Assembly (NCBI GenBank): GCA_937872125.1
Contig: CALMNY010000176.1
Location: 1-5,128, forward strand
Direction: 5' to 3'
From: an uncultured Candidatus Competibacteraceae bacterium
Lineage (GTDB): Bacteria > Pseudomonadota > Gammaproteobacteria > Competibacterales > Competibacteraceae
DNA length: 5,128 nucleotides
The position numbers and the translations under genes are program-made. This document shows positions 1 through 5,128 of the stretch, in pieces. Below the pieces are notes generated by a model. That model saw nothing but the letters and a program-made list of their open reading frames with translations. It was not told the DNA's origin and searched no databases. Numbering within the stretch: position 1 is the stretch's first letter; every line of letters starts with the position of its first letter.

Positions 1-707
1 GCCAGCACGCTGCCATAGTCCAGCACCAGCAACCGGTCGGACACGCCCATCACCAGCGGCATATGGTGTTCGACCAGCAGGACGGTGACGCCGCTGGCGC
101 GGATCCGGGCGATCAGTTCGCGCAACGCCAGGGTTTCCGTGTCGTTGAGGCCAGCGGCGGGTTCATCGAGGAGTAGAAGACGGGGTTTAGCAGCCAGGGC
201 GCGAGCGATTTCGACCCGTTTCATCAGGCCGTAGGGCAGGGCGCCGGCGGGTTGCTCAGCGCGGTCGGCCAAATCGCACAGTTCCAGCGCCTCGTAGGCC
301 CAAGCCCGAAGTTGGCGCTCTTCGCGCTGGACCCGGGGCAGACGCAGGGCGGCGGCCAGCAAACCCGTTCGGGCGCGCAGGTGGCAGCCGACCATGACGT
401 TTTCAACTACGGTCATGTTGAAGAACAGTTGCAGGTTCTGAAACGTCCGGGCCATGCCCAGGGCGGCGATGCGGTGTGGCGGCAGGCCGCAGAGTTCATG
501 ATCGTCAAACCGGATGGAGCCGGCGGAGGGCTGGTAAAAGCCGCACAGGGCGTTGAACAAGGTGGTTTTACCCGCGCCGTTGGGGCCGATGATGGCGTAA
601 ATCAAGCCTTCGGGCGCCTGGAAACTGACCCCGGCCAAGGCCATGACGCCGCCGAAGCTTTGTTCCAGTCCTTCGATGATCAGCAAGGAAGAGAGTGATT
701 CAGCCAT
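1..707 (-). CDS. livG: Branched-chain amino acid ABC transporter ATP-binding protein, LivG type (3' end cut by window)
   Basis: This is a cytoplasmic ATPase subunit that powers uptake of branched-chain amino acids (or a related amide/amino acid substrate) through a LivHM-type permease. The frame is open from ATG at 707 to the window edge, giving 235 residues. LivG proteins are usually about 250-260 residues, so only the extreme C-terminus is missing. All ABC motifs are present: Walker A GPNGAGKTT (41-49), Q-loop RTFQN with Q90, the LivG-style signature LPYGLMKRVEIARAL (157-171), Walker B LLLLDE (177-182), D-loop AGLN (185-188) and H-loop VEHHM with H214. The LPYG signature and AAGLN separate it from LivF, which has LSGG. 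The N-terminal FGGVMAL segment also fits LivG. Its start overlaps the stop of the upstream gene by one base, and I see no good Shine-Dalgarno sequence, so translation is probably coupled. LivH and LivM are not upstream as in a typical liv operon. The gene is GC-rich, unlike the gene before it. The family is secure; the substrate is inferred. Confidence 0.93.
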   Translation of the reverse strand, partial: MAESLSSLLIIEGLEQSFGGVMALAGVSFQAPEGLIYAIIGPNGAGKTTLFNALCGFYQPSAGSIRFDDHELCGLPPHRIAALGMARTFQNLQLFFNMTVVENVMVGCHLRARTGLLAAALRLPRVQREERQLRAWAYEALELCDLADRAEQPAGALPYGLMKRVEIARALAAKPRLLLLDEPAAGLNDTETLALRELIARIRASGVTVLLVEHHMPLVMGVSDRLLVLDYGSVL

Positions 708-709
708 TA
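705..709 (-). promoter_or_regulatory. TAATG stop/start overlap, likely translational coupling
   Basis: The TAA stop of the membrane-anchored coiled-coil gene (709-707) shares its last A with the ATG of livG (707-705). The mRNA just upstream, around CGGTAAAATA, has no convincing Shine-Dalgarno sequence. Termination-reinitiation is therefore the most likely way the livG start is translated from this transcript. The overlap is seen directly; the coupling is inferred. Confidence 0.7.
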
Positions 710-1540
710 TTTTACCGTTATGCGGAAGTCATCATTTTTAAATCTGTCAATGCTTTTAACATCGTTGGAACCGCGAAATGTGCCACCTATGGGATCTCCA
801 GAGTAACGAGATTCTCTACGCTCTAAAAGAATATCCAGATCAACACTATTTCCTCCCTTTGAATGTAAGATAAAATTCAAACATAACCCTTGTTTCTTAT
901 AAAGTTGGTAGGCGTAATCTAGAATTTCATCTTTATTAATATGCTGGCCTGTAAAAAATAAACTCGCAACTTCTTTACGGTCTTCATGGTTGAGTTGGCC
1001 ATCAATATGCAAATTCCCGATCTTCCAACTTATTGATTTATGAGAGGAATATATTTCTTCTATTGGTTGATAAGTTGATATTTTTTCATTAGGTTCTTGA
1101 ATTCTGCTAGACTGACTCACTGGAATTCTAGAGTTCTGAATACCTGCACCCTTTGCATCTTGCAAAATAGTCTCAAGATTTTTAGCAAGACGCAGATTTT
1201 CTTCCAAGTCATTTTTTTCCTTGGTAATCGCTTCAATTCGGGTTCGAACATTTTTAATATCTGCACGGATCTCGATGATTTGCATTTTATATTTATCAGA
1301 ATCAGCCAAACTGGCTAATTTTTGCTCCTGTTCTTCCAATCTCATTTGGACATCGTAGGCTTTTTCCTGGCGCGCCTTTGCATCCGCCAGTTTATTTTCC
1401 AGCTCCGCTACCCGATTTTGGAGCTCCTGCAAGTTGGTTTGGGTATTTCCAAGCCGAGTCATACCACCAGCGATCAATATGATAATCCAAGTTATTGATA
1501 GCAGAATAATTTGTGGTTTGCTACGGGCAATTTTGTTCAT
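707..1540 (-). CDS. Inner-membrane-anchored coiled-coil protein with a POTRA-like C-terminal domain
   Basis: I do not recognise this 277-residue protein as a named family. The N-terminus is basic (MNKIARSK) and followed by one hydrophobic helix at about 10-26 (IILLSITWIIILIAGGM), so it should be anchored N-in with the rest in the periplasm. Residues 35-127 form a heptad-rich, charged coiled coil; 128-165 is a Ser/Gln/Pro-containing linker. Residues 170-242 follow the POTRA pattern: strand IGNLHIDGQ, helix NHEDRKEVASLFF, TGQHINKDE, helix ILDYAYQLYKKQG, then two strands ending DILLERR. POTRA domains occur in BamA, FhaC/ShlB-type outer-membrane transporters and FtsQ; FtsQ shares the N-terminal anchor topology but has no long coiled coil. 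The tail (243-277) is polar. The ATG at 1540 has an AAGGGA ribosome site 7 bases upstream. The gene lies 38 bases after the kinase and overlaps livG, indicating co-transcription. Its C-terminal half is very AT-rich, suggesting acquisition by transfer. Domain assignment is by pattern only. Confidence 0.8.
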   Translation of the reverse strand: MNKIARSKPQIILLSITWIIILIAGGMTRLGNTQTNLQELQNRVAELENKLADAKARQEKAYDVQMRLEEQEQKLASLADSDKYKMQIIEIRADIKNVRTRIEAITKEKNDLEENLRLAKNLETILQDAKGAGIQNSRIPVSQSSRIQEPNEKISTYQPIEEIYSSHKSISWKIGNLHIDGQLNHEDRKEVASLFFTGQHINKDEILDYAYQLYKKQGLCLNFILHSKGGNSVDLDILLERRESRYSGDPIGGTFRGSNDVKSIDRFKNDDFRITVK

Positions 1541-1547
1541 GACAATG

Positions 1548-1553
1548 TCCCTT
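1548..1553 (-). promoter_or_regulatory. Ribosome binding site for the coiled-coil/POTRA-like gene
   Basis: On the minus strand AAGGGA lies 7 bases before the ATG at 1540. It falls in the 38-base gap (1541-1578) after the kinase stop codon. That gap shows no hairpin or T-tract that would suggest a terminator, which supports read-through from the kinase gene. Confidence 0.65.
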
Positions 1554-1578
1554 AGGATAAGATCAGGTTTTAAATTAG

Positions 1579-3681
1579 CTATCTATCCAAAGATCGGTCT
1601 AGCGCATCAACAGCCTCCCTAATTTCCTCAAGTTTTTTCAAGGTCGCATTGCTTTCTTTCTGAGGTGACCTTGCTACAGGCTGGGCTACAGACCGGTTTT
1701 GGCGCTTGGCTGCTTTAGCCGCCTGGCGCCGTGCTTCCCGTTGTTGCTGGGCGGCTGACTGGTCTGCGCGCACTTGCTCACGCAGGCGTAAGAGATCGTT
1801 GTGATTTGGAATCAGGGCCAGTCCTTGATTAATTTTTTGCAAACTGGCTGCATAGTTACCCTTGCGCCGATAATCCAATGCCTGCGTTAGATATTGATTG
1901 GCTGCTGCTTGCCGCCGCACCATCTCTTTCTGCTGGCGGGCCTGTTCCGCTTTTTGCTGTTCTGCGATTTCGGCTTGGCGCTGCGCCTCTTCCTCCCGTT
2001 GGCGGCCCTGTTCGGCTTTCTGCCGTTTCGCGATTTCGGTTTGTCGCAGTGATTCTTCGGCCTGGCGTTGGTGCTCGGCGATTCGAGCTTGTACCTGCTT
2101 GCGCAATGCGAGTAAGCCTGAATGATCAGGTGCGGCCATTAAGCCTTGCTGGATATGGGCCAGGCTGATTTCCAATAAACCTTCCTGCAAGCTGGTTTGC
2201 GCTTGGGAAAGAAATTGCTCAGCTTGTAGTTGGTATTGCTGTCGCTCTTCTTCGCGCGCTTTTTTAGCGTTGATTTCAGCCGTTCGATGCTCGACTTCCT
2301 GGCGTAAATGTAGTAACTCCGAATGTTCAGGGGTGATGGACAAACCCAGTTGAATTTGCTGGAGACTGTCCTGTAGTGCTCCTGCTTCCAATTTTTGTCG
2401 CGCCTTTTTTTCATATTCCCTTGCTATGCTTTCCAATCCTGTCTTTGCTTGGGAGTTTTCCGGGTCGAGCATTAAAATTCGTTGGTAGGTTGCTTTTGCA
2501 TTGTCTTCGCCAGTTTCTTCGGCGAAAAGTCCCATTTTCAGTTGCATTTCAGCGAGTTTGAGTAAGGCCGTGATCGTCTGTTCTTGGCGACTGCTGGATT
2601 CTGAAGTTTCTAATGAACCTAAAGGGCTTTTTGGGGTAAAGAAGAGATAAAAGATCGTTGCTATTGCTATTAGAGTTACAAGGCTGGCTATACTAATAAA
2701 AACGGTCTTTTGCCCTCTTTTTTTCAGTAGCCTCCGAATTTTTCCGGTTGTGAATTCGATCAAACTGATCTGCATCAAATCTGAAGGATTTTGCGGTGGA
2801 GGGTTGTTATATTCCGGTGTGATCGAATCGAGCGCCTCCAGGAATTCGCCCATATTTTTATAACGATTCGAACTTTTTTTCGCCAGCATCCTGTTCAATA
2901 CCGGCTGTAAATAAGCGTACTGGGTAGGCAGTTCCGGGATCGGTTCGTATAAGTGTTTCAAAGTAACCGCAATGGCGTTACCGGCTTCATAAAGCCGCCG
3001 TCCTGCGAGCATTTCGTAAAAGACCACGCCAAGGCTATATAAATCGGATTGGATTGTAGCGATTTCGCCCATGGCTTGTTCCGGGCTCATGTAACCCGGG
3101 CTGCCAACCGTCAGACCTGACACGGTATGCGCGGTTTGCGGTTCAGCAGTTCGCGCAACCCCGAAGTCAGTCAGTACAGGTGTGCCGTCCTGTCGGAACA
3201 GGATATTGGAGGGTTTAACATCCCGATGCACCACGCCCCGCTCATGCGCGTATTCCAGCGCCCTGGCGATGGCTTTGATGATCTGGATGGCGGATTCAAA
3301 GGAGAGACCCTGCTTGATTCGGTCGTTGAGAGTACCGCCGGGAAGGTACTCGACAGCCAGGAAAAGATGCTGATCTTTGGAGATCCCTACATCATGGATG
3401 GTGATGATGTGGGGATGTAGCAATCGGGCGAGAATGCGGCCTTCTTTTTTGAAACGCTGGGCGAATTCAACGTCTTCTTCGGGGCGATGCACCAGAATTT
3501 TGAGCGCCACTTGGCGGCCAAGGGATTGTTGCACGGCGCGGTAGACCGTGGCCATCCCACCACGCCCGACCTCGCCTTCGATTTGGTAGCCCGCGATCTG
3601 GGCTACTCCCCACAGGGGCAGGGTTTCATTTTCTGGGCCTGCTCCTGGGAAGATGTCCGGGCGTGAACCTTTAAAGCTCAA
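1579..3681 (-). CDS. Receptor-type serine/threonine protein kinase with periplasmic TPR/coiled-coil region
   Basis: This is a 700-residue membrane kinase expected to phosphorylate Ser/Thr on cytoplasmic targets in response to a signal outside the inner membrane. The Hanks-type kinase domain (about 32-285) looks catalytically complete: glycine loop GRGGMATVY (39-47), VALK lysine K61, helix-C glutamate E80, catalytic loop HRDVKPSN (152-159, D154 and N159), DFG (172-174), a Ser/Thr-containing activation segment ending GSPGYMSPEQ (193-202), SDLYSLG (212-218) and R273. One hydrophobic helix lies at about 326-348 after a basic stretch. The exported part holds a TPR-like unit (about 376-419), then three related units whose second helices read GLSITPEH, GLMAAPDH and GLALIPNH (446, 513, 620), joined by Gln/Arg/Glu-rich coiled coil; a final helix ends at 700. 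TTG is chosen as start because it follows GAGGA by 7 bases, an in-frame TGA lies at 3711-3709, and the first internal ATG (M43) is inside the glycine loop. Substrates and ligand are unknown. Confidence 0.93.
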   Translation of the reverse strand: MSFKGSRPDIFPGAGPENETLPLWGVAQIAGYQIEGEVGRGGMATVYRAVQQSLGRQVALKILVHRPEEDVEFAQRFKKEGRILARLLHPHIITIHDVGISKDQHLFLAVEYLPGGTLNDRIKQGLSFESAIQIIKAIARALEYAHERGVVHRDVKPSNILFRQDGTPVLTDFGVARTAEPQTAHTVSGLTVGSPGYMSPEQAMGEIATIQSDLYSLGVVFYEMLAGRRLYEAGNAIAVTLKHLYEPIPELPTQYAYLQPVLNRMLAKKSSNRYKNMGEFLEALDSITPEYNNPPPQNPSDLMQISLIEFTTGKIRRLLKKRGQKTVFISIASLVTLIAIATIFYLFFTPKSPLGSLETSESSSRQEQTITALLKLAEMQLKMGLFAEETGEDNAKATYQRILMLDPENSQAKTGLESIAREYEKKARQKLEAGALQDSLQQIQLGLSITPEHSELLHLRQEVEHRTAEINAKKAREEERQQYQLQAEQFLSQAQTSLQEGLLEISLAHIQQGLMAAPDHSGLLALRKQVQARIAEHQRQAEESLRQTEIAKRQKAEQGRQREEEAQRQAEIAEQQKAEQARQQKEMVRRQAAANQYLTQALDYRRKGNYAASLQKINQGLALIPNHNDLLRLREQVRADQSAAQQQREARRQAAKAAKRQNRSVAQPVARSPQKESNATLKKLEEIREAVDALDRSLDR
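1915..2046 (-). repeat. Tandem 66-bp repeat encoding a 22-residue Gln/Arg/Glu-rich coiled-coil unit (two copies)
   Basis: Kinase residues 546-567 and 568-589 are two successive copies of a 22-residue unit sharing the core EIA-x-x-QKAEQ-x-RQ. The DNA shows the same 66-base period: the run starting CTGTTCCGCT at 1942 recurs as CTGTTCGGCT at 2008. This is an in-gene duplication that lengthens the helical linker between the last two TPR-like units. Neighbouring stretches (536-545, 590-600) look like more degenerate copies. Confidence 0.75.
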
Positions 3682-3688
3682 GGGTAGT

Positions 3689-3693
3689 TCCTC
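3689..3693 (-). promoter_or_regulatory. Ribosome binding site that fixes the kinase TTG start
   Basis: On the minus strand GAGGA lies 7 bases before the TTG at 3681. In the kinase frame the codons upstream of TTG hold no ATG or GTG before the in-frame TGA at 3711-3709. This site therefore decides the start. It sits in the 31-base gap (3682-3712) after the lectin gene stop, where no terminator structure is seen. Confidence 0.7.
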
Positions 3694-3712
3694 ACTCCGC
3701 TTCCTACCTCAT

Positions 3713-5128
3713 TCAATGCCCGCCGCCGCCACCACCGTCATCACTCTTGGGGGCTTGTAAAACGGTCAGGGTTTGCCCCGCAATGGTCAACGTACCTCTC
3801 CGCTGGCTGCTGCTTGAATGACTCGCCACCGTATAGGTCACTTGGCCAGGGCCGGTTCCACGGGCGCCCGCCGTGATCGTAATCCAGTCGTTGTTGCTTT
3901 GGGCGGTCCAGGCGCAGCCGCTGGGGGCGGAGACGGCGACAGTGCCCGTCCCGCCCGGATACTCAAAGGTTTTACTGGCCGGGTCAATGGTATAACTACA
4001 CCCGCCGCCGCTCTCTGGCTTGACCACCTGCAGGCCGGGCAGGCTGCCGAACACGAAGGTTTGCAGGTTGAGGGCGCCGTTCGTTTCCGCCGGCAGGTCG
4101 GTCAACTCAAACTGGCCGAGGGGCAGGTTGCTGGCGCCGCCTTCGCAGCGCAGCGAACCCGGTCCACACGTGAATACACACCGGCCACTGGCCAGGGCCA
4201 GGCCACACGCCGGCTGGTTATTGGCATCCACCAAAGTGCCGGTTAGCCGGTGCCGGCCCGGACTGACTTCATGGCGCTGAGTGTTGATTGCACCAGAGCT
4301 AGAGCGGCTGGCCCCGCTGTCAACGAGCCGGGCCGTGCCATCCGACTGGACTACCTGGAGGCCGGGCATGCTGCCGAATACGAAGGTTTGCAGGTTGAGG
4401 GCGCCATCTGCTTCGGTTGGCAGGTCGGTCAGATCAAATTGACCTAACGGCAAAGTGTCCGTGCCGCCTTCGCAGCGCAGTGAACCCGGCCCGCACGTGA
4501 ACACGCATCGGCCACTGGCCAGTGCCAGGCCACACGCCGGCTGCTTATTAGCATCCACCAGAGTTCCGAGCAGCCGGTAGCGACCAGGACTCACCGTACT
4601 GATGCTGAGGTTAACTGATTGAGAACTAGATGGAGGTGTCGAGGTTGAATCCCATTCACACGAAAACCAGATTTTCCCATCTGAATTATTATCATTCCAT
4701 TTTCCAGTTCCGACCATTTGTAAAGAATCTTCATTACCCTCCGCATTATTGGGTTCTCCTGTATCCCAGTTTGAATAACCCCAAGGTTCATTATTAACCC
4801 AAGCCCAGGTTCCTTCGCGAGCAGCATCCGTTCCACCAATCCACAACGCATAGGAGGAGCCACCTAAACGTGAAAAAATAAAGTCATTTTCTTCCTTTGA
4901 TGTGATAGTTGCTAGATAGCCACCTTGTGATTCACAGTAAGCCTTAGCTTCTGGCCAAGTTACAGGATTTTCAATCCGTTGGTAGGAATGACCATTGCCA
5001 TTCCAAATCAACCGACTGGTTGGGTTTCGAGCCAAGATATTAATTTTTTTATCATAAAAATTATCGTTTTCATTAGCTTCAGATATAGCATTTGTACTAT
5101 CTACTACAAGACGTACTGTATGTTGACC
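3713..5128 (-). CDS. Modular secreted C-type lectin protein: CARDB end, C-type lectin, two Cys4 repeats, BACON domain (5' end cut by window)
   Basis: The frame is open from the window edge to TGA at 3713-3715, giving 471 residues of a larger protein; numbering starts at the first complete codon (5128). Residues 1-23 (GQHTVRLVVDSTNAISEANE...) match the end of a CARDB adhesion domain. Residues 39-161 are a C-type lectin fold: WIGGTD (96-101), EPN (125-127), WND (144-146), and cysteines C65 and C157 for the outer disulfide; the inner pair is missing. EPN with WND is the calcium site typical of mannose/GlcNAc-type binding. Residues 179-260 and 288-369 are near-identical repeats, each with four cysteines spaced C-x8-C-x3-C-x6-C. 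Residues 377-459 fit the BACON type (CSYTIDPASKTF, SGCAWTA, DWITI, GTLTIAGQTLTVLQA). The tail is DDGGGGGGH. It is probably an exported carbohydrate-binding or adhesion protein; the signal peptide would lie upstream of the window. A TTG at 5035 lies inside this frame and is not the start. It is followed after 31 bases by the kinase gene. Domain calls are by motif; partners are inferred. Confidence 0.85.
   Translation of the reverse strand, partial: GQHTVRLVVDSTNAISEANENDNFYDKKINILARNPTSRLIWNGNGHSYQRIENPVTWPEAKAYCESQGGYLATITSKEENDFIFSRLGGSSYALWIGGTDAAREGTWAWVNNEPWGYSNWDTGEPNNAEGNEDSLQMVGTGKWNDNNSDGKIWFSCEWDSTSTPPSSSQSVNLSISTVSPGRYRLLGTLVDANKQPACGLALASGRCVFTCGPGSLRCEGGTDTLPLGQFDLTDLPTEADGALNLQTFVFGSMPGLQVVQSDGTARLVDSGASRSSSGAINTQRHEVSPGRHRLTGTLVDANNQPACGLALASGRCVFTCGPGSLRCEGGASNLPLGQFELTDLPAETNGALNLQTFVFGSLPGLQVVKPESGGGCSYTIDPASKTFEYPGGTGTVAVSAPSGCAWTAQSNNDWITITAGARGTGPGQVTYTVASHSSSSQRRGTLTIAGQTLTVLQAPKSDDGGGGGGH
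4022..4267 (-). repeat. Copy 2 of the 246-bp in-gene direct repeat (Cys4 domain)
   Basis: This stretch encodes residues 288-369 (VSPGRHRL to GLQVV), with cysteines at 308, 317, 321 and 328. A Ser-rich linker of 27 residues separates it from copy 1, and a short Gly-rich linker leads into the BACON-type domain. The DNA identity is high, for example around the stretch encoding ACGLALASGRC, which points to a recent duplication or to gene conversion. Confidence 0.9.
4349..4594 (-). repeat. Copy 1 of a 246-bp in-gene direct repeat (Cys4 domain)
   Basis: This stretch encodes residues 179-260 of the lectin protein (VSPGRYRL to GLQVV), with cysteines at 199, 208, 212 and 219. It matches copy 2 at 71 of 82 residues in my hand alignment, and a 27-residue core around the cysteines is identical. 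The repeat period is 327 bases. The fold looks like an all-beta, carboxypeptidase-regulatory or Cna-B style sandwich (GTLVDANxQPACG, GQFDLTDLP), but the cysteine pattern is not one I recognise. Confidence 0.9.

Noticed and set aside
252..698. Plus-strand open frame of 148 codons
   Set aside because: It is antisense to livG, whose minus-strand frame carries every ABC ATPase motif. The plus-strand product is low-complexity Gly/Gln/Ala-rich and reflects GC-rich codon bias.
1541..1578. Possible terminator between the kinase and the coiled-coil gene
   Set aside because: The 38-base gap shows no inverted repeat followed by a T-run on the minus strand; it holds only a ribosome binding site.
1878..2168. 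Plus-strand open frames opposite the kinase coiled-coil region
   Set aside because: They are antisense to the repetitive Gln/Arg/Glu-rich segment and merely mirror its 66-base repeat. No domain signal is visible.
2139..2414. Minus-strand 91-codon frame starting at an A7 tract inside the kinase gene
   Set aside because: It lies wholly inside the kinase gene in another frame, has no ribosome site of note, and its Lys/Ser-rich product shows no recognisable motif. It is kept only as a note on possible slippage.
3702..3712. ATG immediately after the lectin stop codon as a possible kinase start
   Set aside because: ATG at 3712-3710 is out of frame with the kinase and reads ATG AGG TAG, ending after two codons. 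TTG at 3681 with GAGGA upstream is better.
3818..4447. Plus-strand open frames opposite the Cys repeats
   Set aside because: They are antisense to the GC-rich duplicated region, and their similarity to one another simply mirrors the real repeat.
4591..4863. Minus-strand 90-codon frame overlapping the lectin domain
   Set aside because: It is out of frame with the C-type lectin motifs, which lie in the main frame. The product has no recognisable features.

Overview
The window looks like Gram-negative bacterial chromosome, most plausibly a large-genome environmental proteobacterium. A gammaproteobacterium of the Competibacter/Thiotrichales type is a guess from the mix of a LivG-type ABC ATPase, a membrane Ser/Thr kinase and modular CARDB/lectin/BACON surface proteins; nothing here fixes the taxon. 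All four genes lie on the minus strand, tightly packed and co-directional, so transcription runs from high to low coordinates. No promoter, terminator, RNA gene, insertion sequence or CRISPR array was found. The promoter must lie beyond base 5128 if the four genes form one operon.

In order of transcription: (1) 5128-3713 is the 3' part of a secreted modular protein: end of a CARDB-like domain, a C-type lectin domain with EPN and WND calcium/sugar motifs, two nearly identical 82-residue four-cysteine repeats, a BACON-type domain and an Asp-Asp-Gly6-His tail. (2) 3681-1579 encodes a 700-residue receptor-type Ser/Thr kinase with a complete Hanks-type catalytic domain, one membrane helix and a predicted periplasmic region of TPR-like units joined by Gln/Arg/Glu-rich coiled coil. 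It begins with TTG behind a good ribosome binding site. (3) 1540-707 encodes a 277-residue membrane-anchored protein with a long coiled coil and a C-terminal segment that reads like a POTRA domain. (4) 707-1 is the 5' part of a LivG-type branched-chain amino acid ABC transporter ATPase; its start codon overlaps the previous stop codon by one base (TAATG).

Genes 1-3 could form an envelope-sensing or surface-adhesion module: an exported lectin, a kinase with a periplasmic protein-interaction domain, and an inner-membrane-anchored periplasmic coiled-coil/POTRA-like protein. This is inferred from gene order, spacing and topology. The join to livG appears to be a boundary between foreign-looking AT-rich DNA and a GC-rich housekeeping transporter gene, yet translation of the two genes looks coupled.

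Base composition is strongly mosaic. By hand count of single 60-base lines, livG (301-360) is about 75% GC, the POTRA-like gene (841-900, 1021-1080) about 27-30%, the lectin domain (4681-4740) about 33%, and the Cys-repeat region (4141-4200) about 67%.
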